This document shows positions 7,145-15,347 of a stretch of 55,145 bases of DNA, piece after piece. The translations under genes and the position numbers were made by a program. Positions within the stretch are counted from its first letter, which is position 1; every line of letters starts with the position of its first letter. Under the pieces are notes generated by a model that saw only the letters and a program-made list of their open reading frames with translations, ran no database searches and was not told the DNA's origin. Source of the stretch: Deltaproteobacteria bacterium (GTDB taxonomy: Bacteria > Myxococcota_C > UBA6777); the NCBI GenBank assembly GCA_002731275.1, contig PCBK01000157.1, forward strand, positions 1-55,145, in the 5' to 3' direction.

Positions 7145-7864
7145 TTATGGCTTAAGAACCGAGGTCAGAGCCTCAACCTGAGCAGCATTCAACGCAGTGT
7201 GGTAGAGAGCAACTTGAGAGAAGTCGGCGTAGGACCAATCTGCATTGGGACGCCCACCAATACACACCCCCTCAACAGTGCTGGAAGGTACAGGAATGGC
7301 TGCGGATTCGGCTCCGATCTGAACACCATCTCGGTACACGCGGTGCTTGTTTGACTCGCGAACAAAGACATAAACACACCACTCTTTTAATCTTCCGACT
7401 GTCCCAACAGCAAACTGAAGTTGACCACCTTGCCAGTAATGCAGGGTACTTCCATAGAATCCCCACCATTGGTAATTGGCACCGTAATCTCCGTCGCGAA
7501 AACCAAACATCGTCTGGTAAATAGATGCGGCGATATGGAGCCGTGCCCTGATGACAACCGTCAAATCTCCGGTCGTATGGTAAGGCACTGAATCAGCAGG
7601 AGAGAGGTAAATATACTGACCACCATTACAGTTGAGATAGCTTCCATCAGGAGGAAGATCTCTATCAACGATGTCCAGTGGAGTTGCCAACTTTGAAAAA
7701 GTCTTCCCACCACTTCCAATGTCAACGAGATTCCCATTGAGAGGAAGCCTCAGAACCGGCGAGTGCTCACCTGTCAAAAATGAGCCGACACTCAAGTCTG
7801 CATATTTGTCAGGAAGGAGAAGACTCCCAGCTCCCTGCTTTACACCATCTTTCCAAACAGGCAT
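7145..7864 (-). CDS. LamG/concanavalin-like lectin-fold virion protein
   Basis: The 239-residue protein contains a LamG/concanavalin A-like sandwich (about 30-235). It shows LRLPLNGNLVDIGS at the first strand, YIYLSPAD, TVVIRARL, and a terminal segment reading VALYHTALNAAQVEAL, which is typical of LamG_3 domains. Such domains in phages bind glycans on the host surface and occur on tail fibres or capsids. It is the last structural gene before the lysis cassette, downstream of small beta-rich proteins, so a tail-tip or capsid decoration role is likely. Ligand unknown. Confidence 0.7.
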   Translation of the reverse strand: MPVWKDGVKQGAGSLLLPDKYADLSVGSFLTGEHSPVLRLPLNGNLVDIGSGGKTFSKLATPLDIVDRDLPPDGSYLNCNGGQYIYLSPADSVPYHTTGDLTVVIRARLHIAASIYQTMFGFRDGDYGANYQWWGFYGSTLHYWQGGQLQFAVGTVGRLKEWCVYVFVRESNKHRVYRDGVQIGAESAAIPVPSSTVEGVCIGGRPNADWSYADFSQVALYHTALNAAQVEALTSVLKP

Positions 7865-7917
7865 CTTTCAGCGCTCCAAAGCAACGGTATCCAAGGTTCT
7901 CAGCAACAAAAGTCCGA

Positions 7918-8418
7918 TTACTGAAGATCGACGATCTGTGTACTGTCTTGATCCGAGACAGCTCTGAACATGAGCTCAAGCCCAATCGAACCTGCAGCAC
8001 CTGTTGCAATCGCATCCACATTGAAGACAAGCTCTTGACCACCAGGCAACAACGTTCTGGCAAGACTCCCCATGTTGACGAAAGTGTCATCACCATCTGT
8101 GTTCGCGATGGTTGCTGTTGCGAGATTGGTATTGGGATCTTCTTTGGTTGCGACCTGGACAATCGTGTCGTTTGCAGTCCCTGTCGTTCCCAACTTCGCT
8201 CTTTGATCTGCAGTGATGGGGACGAGTTGCCACTTCACACCCTTTGGGAGTCTTGGCAAAGTACACTTGCCAATGCCATCCCCCGGAGCCAACGGAAGCG
8301 CCAAACTCCCTGTCACAAGAACATGATCCTTGGATTGAATGACCTCTTCCAAAGTCTTGTCGTACTCGCTTTGCAAGACAGGTCGATGGCTATCAAGCTC
8401 TCTTTGTAAATCTGACAT
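7918..8418 (-). CDS. Hypothetical beta-rich structural protein
   Basis: This 166-residue soluble protein has a short helical N-terminus (1-35) and a glycine-, threonine- and valine-rich remainder typical of beta-sandwich virion proteins. The start is preceded by AGGAGAGAAGATCC. It lies in the run of four or five small genes between the fibre and the LamG protein, which probably build the adsorption apparatus or decorate the capsid. No family recognised. Confidence 0.55.
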   Translation of the reverse strand: MSDLQRELDSHRPVLQSEYDKTLEEVIQSKDHVLVTGSLALPLAPGDGIGKCTLPRLPKGVKWQLVPITADQRAKLGTTGTANDTIVQVATKEDPNTNLATATIANTDGDDTFVNMGSLARTLLPGGQELVFNVDAIATGAAGSIGLELMFRAVSDQDSTQIVDLQ

Positions 8419-8457
8419 GGATCTTCTCTCCTCAATTCTGTGGTTGCTAGGGTACGC

Positions 8458-8802
8458 TTACGAGCGAGGGCGACACAGGATGATGACTTCTTTTGCCCCA
8501 CTCACTGCATTCTGACTGATGACTTCAAGCTTCTCTCCTATGGCAACGGGGAGTACATCACTCGAAAAATGTTCTTCTTCATCGACTGTGAGAGCGTTGT
8601 CAGTGAATTTGATAGCTTCGCTCCCATCGGTATGTGTAAGTGTAGAGGAGACCTCTGATGCTTTGGGGGCTTTGATAGTAAATCGAATCACGTCGAGGGG
8701 TTGGTGGAAGGTGATCTCCATCGCCAGCTCATCTGTACCAGACACAATCTGACGGTATATGATGTCTCCATCTGGCCGAATTTCAGGCAAAACAACAGAC
8801 AT
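8458..8802 (-). CDS. Hypothetical small virion-type protein
   Basis: The 114-residue protein is predicted mostly beta, with alternating hydrophobic residues (AMEITFHQPLDVIRFTI, KLEVISQ, EVIILCRP) and no signal or membrane segment. GAGGAGCCTCAC precedes the ATG at a good distance. It is similar in size and composition to the next gene upstream (8829-9179). Both could be trimeric fibre-tip or decoration proteins. No family recognised. Confidence 0.55.
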   Translation of the reverse strand: MSVVLPEIRPDGDIIYRQIVSGTDELAMEITFHQPLDVIRFTIKAPKASEVSSTLTHTDGSEAIKFTDNALTVDEEEHFSSDVLPVAIGEKLEVISQNAVSGAKEVIILCRPRS

Positions 8803-8828
8803 GTGAGGCTCCTCTCTTTTGGCCCTTC

Positions 8829-9179
8829 TCAGACCGCCTTAAAGTGGACAAAAGTGTCGAGAGCAAAATTCAACTTCGAACCGGACACAACAGGCGCAAG
8901 TCGATCGTAAAGACCCATCGAAACGTTCTCTTTGCTGTACACTTTCTCGCCGAGATTGACGTTTCCAGTTGTCGCATTCTGGATTGAAACCCACTGGCCA
9001 GTCGCAACCAGCCGTCCCTTCCAACTCAAAGGAACCACTGCAAGATTGTCAGATTCCTTCACAACCCCCAGAAGATCAGCAGACAACGCAAAGTCAGGCA
9101 CCTCGATCCCACTCTCCACTTCCAAAGATGTTGTATCTCCAGTGATATCCGACACAACCTTGTCGACTCTCTTGCTCAT
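8829..9179 (-). CDS. Hypothetical small virion-type protein
   Basis: The 116-residue protein is rich in Val, Ser and Gly and predicted beta. A recognisable stretch, WKGRLVATGQWVSIQNATTGNV, resembles carbohydrate-binding or decoration folds only in a general way. GGGAGTTGATGG precedes the start. It lies between a tiny 36-residue gene and the 114-residue gene and is part of the late operon. Function unknown. Confidence 0.55.
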   Translation of the reverse strand: MSKRVDKVVSDITGDTTSLEVESGIEVPDFALSADLLGVVKESDNLAVVPLSWKGRLVATGQWVSIQNATTGNVNLGEKVYSKENVSMGLYDRLAPVVSGSKLNFALDTFVHFKAV

Positions 9180-9210
9180 CCATCAACTCCCTAAAGAGAA
9201 AAGAACGTTC

Positions 9211-9321
9211 TTACCTTGTGCCACCATCCAAAAAGGGAGCTGGTCCAGGAAGAATGATGATGACCTCAAACACGAGCTCTCTCAGCACAACGACTTCCCA
9301 TTCAAGTGACTCAGCAGCCAT
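9211..9321 (-). CDS. Tiny 36-residue protein with strong ribosome site
   Basis: A short frame fills the gap between two virion-type genes. It has a good AGGAGA seven bases before the ATG. The product is acidic at the N-terminus (MAAESLEWEVVV), then hydrophobic (VFEVIIILPGPAPFLDG). It is in line with the operon and leaves little spacer on either side (26 bases to the upstream gene's stop, 31 to the next gene's start), which supports translation. It could be a small assembly or membrane-active peptide. Function unknown. Confidence 0.5.
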   Translation of the reverse strand: MAAESLEWEVVVLRELVFEVIIILPGPAPFLDGGTR

Positions 9322-9347
9322 CAAACTTCTCCTGTCGCACAGACGCT

Positions 9348-9698
9348 TTATGTCCGAAACAAGGGTTGCACGTACAACGTGACAGCACTTCCCTTCAGGA
9401 CTTGGCCAGATTGCTCAAATCGAGGCTGGATTGTGTACGGTCCTGCGATATCCAAATCGTCAGCTTGTAGGGTGTAAGAGATATACCCATCAGCAGCCGG
9501 TTCCTCGATCGTGGCCTCCCACACCACATCCTCTACCGTTCCCTCCTCCCCTGAAGTTGCATTTGGTTTTCGAACATCGAGGTAGACATTTGTGAAGTCT
9601 GCAAGACTCAAAACAGGATCTGTGACCTTTGTCCCTGTCTTGCATTTGAGTTTGAGCTTGACACCCACGCTCCCAACAACCAACCCATCGAGCCTCAT
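9348..9698 (-). CDS. Baseplate-upper-protein-like Ig-fold adaptor
   Basis: The 116-residue protein reads as one Ig-like beta sandwich. It has LKLKCKTG, then YLDVRKPNATSGEEGTV, WEATIEEPAADGYISYTL, and GPYTIQPRFEQSGQVLKGS. This order of strands and the DVRKP motif resemble N-terminal domains of BppU-type upper baseplate proteins and phage adaptor domains, which attach fibres. GGGAGG lies two bases before the ATG, and its ATGA overlaps the stop of the sigma-like gene, so translation is coupled. The fold assignment is by eye. Confidence 0.55.
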   Translation of the reverse strand: MRLDGLVVGSVGVKLKLKCKTGTKVTDPVLSLADFTNVYLDVRKPNATSGEEGTVEDVVWEATIEEPAADGYISYTLQADDLDIAGPYTIQPRFEQSGQVLKGSAVTLYVQPLFRT

Positions 9699-10672
9699 AG
9701 CCTCCCCCCATCGCGGAGTGCTCGTTCCAACAGGTACTTTTGGAACTCCTGAACATAAGGATATCCACGAATATCATCGACCCAATGAGAGAGCCGTCCC
9801 TTCGAGAGAGAAAGGAGTTGAGCGATCTCAATTTGTTGAAACCCCAAACACAAAAGCCTCCACACATTGGCGTAGCTTCTCCACAAGATGTACTCACCCT
9901 CTTCCGCCTCTGGCCAAGAGAGACGCTGCACCAGACCAATCTGATAAACCTGCCAATCTACCGCAAACAACACACCACTCATAGGACATTGCTCAGCACG
10001 TAATTGAACCGCGATAGCTTCCATCTCGCGAAGCAAACATGGTTCAAACAAAGGCGTCGTATCAGCGAGGCCAAACTCCATGTCTTCGGTGTGGAGGTTG
10101 ATAAAGACTTGCTTCTCTCTCTTTTTGCGCTTGTACTCGTCACAAAAGTGATTGTAGATAAAGCGATTCAAGTACGATGACTTTGAGCCTTTCGCTGGAT
10201 CGAATGCCCCCAGGTAGTCCTTGCGAAGCAGAGCGCAGATGATCTCATGTTCCTGATCCTCGATTTCTGTGACCCTGAATTTCCGACAATGTGTTTTCAC
10301 CAGCTTTGCGACCAGCACCAAGTCTTCTTGTGTCAGCTGATATGGAGGCTTCTTCTCCTCCGAATCTTCGGACTCGACGCTGTCCTCTTGGGCGGAGGTC
10401 ATCCCCTCATGAACGTGAAGAAACCTCGAAGCCAGGCTGTGTAAAAACTCCCACCGCTCAGTGAGATGTTCCTGTCCAGAATCTTTCGGTTTGTGCTTGA
10501 ATTTAAACCACCTTTTGCTGAGGGTCAGCTGTTGCTCCAGTCCTCCAGCACGCTTCCTTTTGTGTCTCTTGCTCCCTCCAGAGACCGGAGAACGACCTGC
10601 GAGCATCCCTTGCTGTAGTGGCAACTCACAATGCTGAAAAAACGAGAGTTGCTTTTGATTTGTTGTTTGCAT
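9695..10672 (-). CDS. Sigma-70-like transcription factor in the late operon
   Basis: This basic protein of about 325 residues has a sigma region 2-like helical core (about 119-189). It contains YLGAFDPAKGSKSSYLNRFIYN followed by DEYKRKKREK, resembling the stretch that binds core polymerase and the -10 element. A C-terminal helix-turn-helix like region 4 (about 275-300, FQQIEIAQLLSLSKGRLSHW) follows. The first 100 residues are basic and unusual. I start it at 10672 because upstream in-frame starts lie on the -10 element of its own promoter (10697-10742). A DNA-binding regulator of other kind is the alternative. It probably switches on late segments interrupted by plus-strand islands. Confidence 0.5.
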   Translation of the reverse strand: MQTTNQKQLSFFQHCELPLQQGMLAGRSPVSGGSKRHKRKRAGGLEQQLTLSKRWFKFKHKPKDSGQEHLTERWEFLHSLASRFLHVHEGMTSAQEDSVESEDSEEKKPPYQLTQEDLVLVAKLVKTHCRKFRVTEIEDQEHEIICALLRKDYLGAFDPAKGSKSSYLNRFIYNHFCDEYKRKKREKQVFINLHTEDMEFGLADTTPLFEPCLLREMEAIAVQLRAEQCPMSGVLFAVDWQVYQIGLVQRLSWPEAEEGEYILWRSYANVWRLLCLGFQQIEIAQLLSLSKGRLSHWVDDIRGYPYVQEFQKYLLERALRDGGRL

Positions 10673-10696
10673 CTTGCTTTCGACTCCGCCTTTAAA

Positions 10697-10742
10697 GTTT
10701 ACAATATCACTCATTATCGTAAACACAAAAGACGAAAGTCAA
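10697..10742 (-). promoter_or_regulatory. Promoter with 28-bp operator before sigma-like gene
   Basis: On the minus strand TTGACT (10742-10737) and GATAAT (10718-10713) are separated by 18 bases, a good sigma-70 promoter. A 28-bp dyad (10697-10724) covers the -10 and start region: GTTTAC and GTAAAC at the ends, ATA and TAT inside. A repressor bound here would block transcription of the sigma-like gene and the downstream adsorption and lysis genes. Confidence 0.6.
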
Positions 10743-10782
10743 GCACATATGTTTGTTTGGTATGAACTTGTAGGGTGAGACG

Positions 10783-13662
10783 CTATGCGTTGTAGGGGAT
10801 GGATCCGAAAGAGTTTTGCACTCTGGACTTGATGTACAAACCACCTATCTCAAAGGTGTCACCGTTTGAGAACGATGCTACAGCCTGCACGATCATGTTC
10901 CCCTGATTGTTGTTGGTGTTGGGATACGAGCCCGCCAAGTCCACATCTTTGACGAAACGCTCTTCATATCCGGTTGAAGAGAAGTTTGTGGGGGGTTTGG
11001 AGATGTCGATGGCCTGGCCGGAGTCGTAGACTTCAATGTTGAAGAGAGCGCCTGTGTTGGAACACTTCACAGGGATCACGATCACATCAAGATTATCAGC
11101 TCCCCAGGACTCAAAACCTGGAGGAAGAGGAACACACCAAGACACGATCAACGAAGCACTTCCTGTACCTGTTGCGACGATCGCAATCTCCCCTCGGGAG
11201 AGATTGAGGATAGGACTCCCGACATTGGCATTGGAAGCCGAAACGTGCGCGAATGTCGGAGGAAAGTACATCACTTCCCCAAGTCTTCCAGGGACACGCT
11301 CCCAACGTCCATTCCCAGCGCTGTACCGAAGGACATCTTTGTCAGCTGACGCAATGTCTTCAACATTCCCGACCTTGCCCAATGTAGAGGCGCGGACTGT
11401 ATCCCAAGATGTCCCATCATGAAGATACAATCCACCTGCACCCAGACCTGTCGCGGGAATCGTCAGATCCCCCTGTTGAGAAGATGAAGGAAGGCTCGAA
11501 GAATCACCAGACGGGATCACGCGGATATGTGGATAGTTTGGATTCGTTTTATCAACGTGTAGACCGATCCCACCAGTTGCCATGACACCAGGCCCAGCGT
11601 TGCTTACACCTGTCCCAGTCGAACCAATCCCCATCACACCGACTCCGTTAAAGAAACTCGTCGCCATACCCAAAACACCAATCCCACCATCAAGCTGTGT
11701 CTGCCCTTTCACACCGTGAAATCCACCAACTCCTGAGACACCAGCGTCACCAATGTTGGGTTCACTTAATCCCTCCACACCAACAGCAGCTCCCTGGCCT
11801 TGAAACGAACCTCCAACTCCATCAGAAGGCCCACCTGTCGCCTCAATACCTGGATCACTTCCTGTCGCAGAGATCGCAAGACTTCCAGTCATAGAGTCCC
11901 CGGACTTTGAGACTTTGGTCGCAACATCTTGGGGCTCAATGAAAGATCCGAACTTGGTAGCTCGTATGGGAACTTCGGAGTTTGCGACAATGCTCTGGCC
12001 ATTCACTGCGTCAAACTCACAAAGAACCCCATCCGTAATGAGCACCTCGTTGTCCTTCAGGATCGGTGCAGGTTGATCGTATGGTTCGATAACAAGCTCA
12101 GCAGACCAGCGGTACAGATTCGCGCCCTGCTGCACAGTTGAAACACCAGGCATAGACACCTGAATCACGTCAGGATCGGTCTCGTATGTAAGGCGCCGCT
12201 CTGTCACACGCACCTTCAAGAAGCTCTGTTCACCGACGATCGCAGACAGTCTGGGGATATCATCAAGTGCAACATTGTATCCCTCGAACGCACAACGACC
12301 GGATGTAATGTCCCACCCTCCATCAGAACCATTCACCATCCCTTCCACTGCGAAGTCCTCATGTGAAACTGTGTGGGTCAGGGTTTCATTGTAAATGCTT
12401 CCTGGAGTGGAGTTCGTGAGAAGGACTCGAGCGCGATACCCAAGAATGGGAGCTGTCAAAAATTCTTGGTGCGTGATCGTGTGGGTGATGTCACCAACAT
12501 TTGCAGAGGATAAGGTCTTTCCGTTTGTGAGCGTAATCCGCTTACCAAAACCTGGATTTGAAGCTGTGATTGCGAGCGTCCCCACGTTATTAATCGCAGT
12601 GATCATCGCCGCTCGGACTTCCTGCATATTCCCAGCTGACGCGATATCAATTGCGACATGGCCAGGCTCAACAGAAGCGTCCTTGTCAAATTCAAATGTC
12701 GTGGGTGGGTTGGTACCATCATCAAGGACAAAGGTCTCTCCATCCTGAAACTTTCCAGCCTCCAGCGCGGTGATAAAACCCGACGCAAGAATGGGGACGA
12801 TCGCAGCTTGGATATCTATCGAGTTGGAGTTGATTGTGCTCGCGAGAATATCAGCGACAATTTGGGCATGGCTTGCCGAAGAGATATCAACAGAGATATT
12901 CCCAGCCCCAACTGTCGCGTTCTTGTCGAACTCATAGACTTCCTGTGGATTGCCTGCCTGTGGTGGTATGATGACAACTTCGCCATCGTTGATCTCATCA
13001 GGTTCCACAACAAAGATCGCACCAACAGCAGTGTTCAACCGGGCTCCAGCCATGCCGCGATGAGTGAAGCCTTCATCAACGACGGTGTCCACAATCCGTG
13101 TGTTTTGTTGTTCACGATCGATGACTCCTGCAAATGAAGTGTCTGTGTTGAACAAATCGATCCCTGGCCCAACACCTCCTCCACCTAATGCAACGGGCTT
13201 GCTCAAGGTTGGTTGCGCGGTGATGTTGAGACCAGAGGTGTTGATCGCGTTGATGACAGCGTTCCGAACGTCATCAACAGAGGACACAGCAGAGACGTCA
13301 ATTGCAGTATGTCCAGGGTCAACACCATTCCCGATCACATCGAACTCAAAAGTGATTGTTGTGCTGCCATCTGAGATCGAGAAGGTCTCTCCATCGCTGA
13401 GGCGATCTTGGCCAACAATGGAGATATGACCATCTGCAGGCTTGCTTTGCCCGATGAGTCGGTATGTTTTGTGAAGTCCTTCCAGACGCAACATACCCAC
13501 AACATCGCGCCACATCTCCACCATCGAGCGCAGGAGTACTTCGGTGTTGAGATTGAGTTGAAAGTCCGCAATGATTGAGGGGATCGGAAGAAACTCGACC
13601 TTGCGAAGATGGCGCTCTTGCTCCACAAGGACAGAAGTATTTTTGAGAGGGAAAGGTGTCAT
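10783..13662 (-). CDS. Large tail fibre protein with three repeated domains
   Basis: This protein of about 959 residues starts with a short baseplate-binding part. It then carries three copies of a 65-residue beta-alpha module (near 92-155, 228-292 and 310-372), each reading roughly DGETF, then TFEFD, G, IDI and a VR-AMI-AIN helix. Residues 620-750 are a glycine-rich, low-complexity beta region like trimeric fibre shafts, and the C-terminal 200 residues form the probable receptor-binding tip. The ATG at 13662 follows GGAGAGCCCA better than the one at 13674. It opens the 13.7-4.5 kb late segment after plus-strand block B. The module also occurs in the sheath and a neck protein. Confidence 0.7.
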   Translation of the reverse strand: MTPFPLKNTSVLVEQERHLRKVEFLPIPSIIADFQLNLNTEVLLRSMVEMWRDVVGMLRLEGLHKTYRLIGQSKPADGHISIVGQDRLSDGETFSISDGSTTITFEFDVIGNGVDPGHTAIDVSAVSSVDDVRNAVINAINTSGLNITAQPTLSKPVALGGGGVGPGIDLFNTDTSFAGVIDREQQNTRIVDTVVDEGFTHRGMAGARLNTAVGAIFVVEPDEINDGEVVIIPPQAGNPQEVYEFDKNATVGAGNISVDISSASHAQIVADILASTINSNSIDIQAAIVPILASGFITALEAGKFQDGETFVLDDGTNPPTTFEFDKDASVEPGHVAIDIASAGNMQEVRAAMITAINNVGTLAITASNPGFGKRITLTNGKTLSSANVGDITHTITHQEFLTAPILGYRARVLLTNSTPGSIYNETLTHTVSHEDFAVEGMVNGSDGGWDITSGRCAFEGYNVALDDIPRLSAIVGEQSFLKVRVTERRLTYETDPDVIQVSMPGVSTVQQGANLYRWSAELVIEPYDQPAPILKDNEVLITDGVLCEFDAVNGQSIVANSEVPIRATKFGSFIEPQDVATKVSKSGDSMTGSLAISATGSDPGIEATGGPSDGVGGSFQGQGAAVGVEGLSEPNIGDAGVSGVGGFHGVKGQTQLDGGIGVLGMATSFFNGVGVMGIGSTGTGVSNAGPGVMATGGIGLHVDKTNPNYPHIRVIPSGDSSSLPSSSQQGDLTIPATGLGAGGLYLHDGTSWDTVRASTLGKVGNVEDIASADKDVLRYSAGNGRWERVPGRLGEVMYFPPTFAHVSASNANVGSPILNLSRGEIAIVATGTGSASLIVSWCVPLPPGFESWGADNLDVIVIPVKCSNTGALFNIEVYDSGQAIDISKPPTNFSSTGYEERFVKDVDLAGSYPNTNNNQGNMIVQAVASFSNGDTFEIGGLYIKSRVQNSFGSIPYNA

Positions 13663-13734
13663 TGGGCTCTCCATGGTGTATAAAGCTGAATACCCTCTCT
13701 ATACAGGAGAGCCAAAGAAACAGTTGCAAACACA

Positions 13735-13776
13735 GCATCCGCAATGATCACTCACACTGAAGAGAAATGCGGATGC
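13735..13776 (-). promoter_or_regulatory. Hairpin in the leader of the fibre gene
   Basis: GCATCCGCA (13735-13743) pairs perfectly with TGCGGATGC (13768-13776) around a 24-base loop. It sits upstream of the fibre gene and downstream of nothing on the plus strand, so it is probably part of the fibre transcript's 5' leader or a barrier between the divergent fibre and XRE transcripts. No T run follows, so it is not a normal terminator. Confidence 0.4.
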
Positions 13777-13832
13777 AAAACCCATAAAAAACATACATGT
13801 AAATCATCAATGTTTTTTTTCAATCTTTTTTC

Positions 13833-13885
13833 TTGACAACCCTTGGTAAGTGCCTACCTTACATTGGTAGGTGGTCGCTTACCAA
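13833..13885 (+). promoter_or_regulatory. Promoter and nested operator of XRE-ImmA genes
   Basis: TTGACA (13833-13838) is followed after 16 bases by TACCTT, a likely -10. Two nested dyads overlie it. The outer pair is TTGGTAAG (13843-13850) with CTTACCAA (13878-13885). The inner pair is CCTACC (13853-13858) with GGTAGG (13866-13871). This arrangement fits autorepression by the XRE protein encoded 35 bases downstream. Confidence 0.7.
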
Positions 13886-13919
13886 CAGGTGAATCACATA
13901 CACTGAAGGAGAAACAGAT

Positions 13920-14276
13920 ATGACCCAAAAAACCCCTTTCAGCAAATACTTGCGTGAAAAACGCATTGAGGCTGAAATGAGTCTGCGTCACTTGGCCAGT
14001 ATCTTGGGGGTTTCACATGTCTACTTGGGAGAAGTCGAAAGAGGTGTACACAAGACACTTCCACGTCGACACTGGCCCAAACTGATCAACGCAATAGAGA
14101 ACATCACACTCGAAGCACTAGAAGAAGAAGAAGCAAAAAGCAACCCGGTATTGCTCTCCCTCGAACAAGTCCCTCCCAAATACAGGGATGTGGGTATTGC
14201 TCTCGCGAGAAGAGTAAGGGATCAGGATCTAGAAGAAGACGATCTTGAAATGATCTTGAAACTACTTTTGAAATGA
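13920..14276 (+). CDS. XRE-family transcriptional regulator
   Basis: The 118-residue protein has an N-terminal helix-turn-helix (about 8-62), with YLREKRIEAEMSLRHLASIL and VSHVYLGEVERG as the recognition part. A charged helical C-terminal tail follows. AAGGAG stands before the ATG. The gene is followed eight bases later by an ImmA/IrrE-type protease, the pairing known from ICEBs1 ImmR-ImmA and related immunity switches, where the protease cleaves the repressor. It probably binds the nested dyads just upstream. This is one of two repressor systems in the window. Confidence 0.85.
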   Translation: MTQKTPFSKYLREKRIEAEMSLRHLASILGVSHVYLGEVERGVHKTLPRRHWPKLINAIENITLEALEEEEAKSNPVLLSLEQVPPKYRDVGIALARRVRDQDLEEDDLEMILKLLLK

Positions 14277-14284
14277 GATGATGG

Positions 14285-14920
14285 ATGTCAGGCTTTTTTG
14301 ACAGTGAAACAATCACAATGCCCGGTCTCTCAATGAGAGACATTGAGTCTATAGGAGAAGACCTACTCCAAGAAGTGGAGCCATCAGCACTCACAGAACC
14401 TACGCAGCTCGATGTCTTGGATTGGTCAGACCACAAACTCCAAACAATAGGATTCCATGTCGTACCAGTCCGTCGCTCGGAGCTTGAGCTTCACAACTGT
14501 CGAGAAGGAATGGCAGACCATAGAGGACGTCCAGGAGATCCCATTGAGCTTTTGATTGAAGATGAGTTTTTTAGTGAATTGATTGAAGGTGGAAGACTTG
14601 CCAATCGTGCACGTGCGATTATCATTCATGAACTCAGCCACGGAATCTTGCATGTGCCTTTGCTCAGACAATACCAATACGATCTTGAAGAAGCTTTTCC
14701 ATTGAAACGAGCCCCTCTCCGAGAGATAAAGACTTTTCAACAACCTGAGTGGCAAGCCTGGGCCTTAACTGGAGCAATTATGGTGCCTCGATGCACTTTG
14801 TTGCAGTTTCCACCAAACACACCCCGGAGCCAAATTGCAAGCTTCTACGGAGTAAGTGAAAAGCTATTAAGCCATCATATCAGACGATTAAGACTCGAAG
14901 CTAGGTATTCGTGCCCCTAA
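14285..14920 (+). CDS. ImmA/IrrE-type metalloprotease
   Basis: The 211-residue protein carries HELSH at 115-119, the zinc-binding HExxH motif of ImmA/IrrE peptidases, in the context RAIIIHELSHGILH. A C-terminal segment (about 180-205) resembles the helix-turn-helix-like region of this family, IASFYGVSEKLLSHHIRRLRL. Such proteases cleave the partner XRE repressor on damage or conjugation signals, releasing lytic or transfer genes. It follows the XRE gene by eight bases. No clear ribosome site precedes ATG 14285, suggesting translation coupled to the upstream gene. The partner assignment is from gene order. Confidence 0.8.
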   Translation: MSGFFDSETITMPGLSMRDIESIGEDLLQEVEPSALTEPTQLDVLDWSDHKLQTIGFHVVPVRRSELELHNCREGMADHRGRPGDPIELLIEDEFFSELIEGGRLANRARAIIIHELSHGILHVPLLRQYQYDLEEAFPLKRAPLREIKTFQQPEWQAWALTGAIMVPRCTLLQFPPNTPRSQIASFYGVSEKLLSHHIRRLRLEARYSCP

Positions 14921-14926
14921 AGCACA

Positions 14927-15104
14927 AACAGCCGCAGCATTTGATTTTTGGCTGTGGCCATTTGAAGCTGAACCCTCCGGCTCATTGGTCACAAGACATT
15001 TTACCGAAGAATAAAGCTGACATTGTTGTAGCAAACATAATCTGCATATTCTTCCACAAAATGTCAAGTCTTCAAGGTGAGGGAAGCAATGAGGAGCGAA
15101 CATC
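14927..15104 (+). promoter_or_regulatory. Conserved leader of the 50-residue orphan gene, copy 1
   Basis: This stretch shares ordered blocks with 39790-39965: AACAGCCGCA at the start, GGCCATTTG after 29 bases (23 in the other copy), and GTCAAGTC, then CAAGGTGAGGGAA before the ATG. GCCGCA can pair with TGTGGC in the first part; the other copy pairs GCCG with CGGC. A structured 5' leader or promoter region carried along with the gene is likely. I see no known riboswitch. Confidence 0.5.
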
Positions 15105-15257
15105 ATGAGTCGCAAATCCCCAAGTGCGCCCGAAGGTTACGAGTATATCTACGTCACTCATTATCGACATGCCAAGTCAGGCAAAGTGATATACGCACGG
15201 AACTACGGGAAAAAAGTCTTTAGGCTTTGTGTCCCCGTAAACCGAACAGAGAAGTGA
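15105..15257 (+). CDS. Orphan 50-residue basic protein, copy 1
   Basis: The protein reads MSRKSPSAPEGYEYIYVTHY, then continues with a lysine- and tyrosine-rich beta-like segment ending VFRLCVPVNRTEK. It is a clear paralogue of the product at 39966-40121: the APEGYEYI start, VTHY, HAK-GK, YA, YGKKVF and VP positions agree. A GAGGAG-type site lies before the ATG. Both copies are followed by a hairpin terminator and then by nuclease-like genes, and both have the conserved leader. Function unknown; a small nucleic-acid-binding or inhibitor protein is possible. Confidence 0.65.
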   Translation: MSRKSPSAPEGYEYIYVTHYRHAKSGKVIYARNYGKKVFRLCVPVNRTEK

Positions 15258-15280
15258 TCATCGGTTGTTCAAAACCCTGA

Positions 15281-15315
15281 GGGGGAGAGTTGGTATCAAA
15301 GCCAATTCTCCCCCC
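15281..15315 (+). terminator. Hairpin terminator after the orphan gene
   Basis: GGGGGAGAGTTGG pairs with CCAATTCTCCCCC around TATCAAAG, a 13-bp stem with one mismatch, followed by a loose T-rich stretch (TTCCTTTT). It should end transcription of the XRE-ImmA-orphan unit before the GIY-YIG genes. Confidence 0.65.
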
Positions 15316-15347
15316 ATTCCTTTTCCCACTCACTTTGGAGAACAAGA

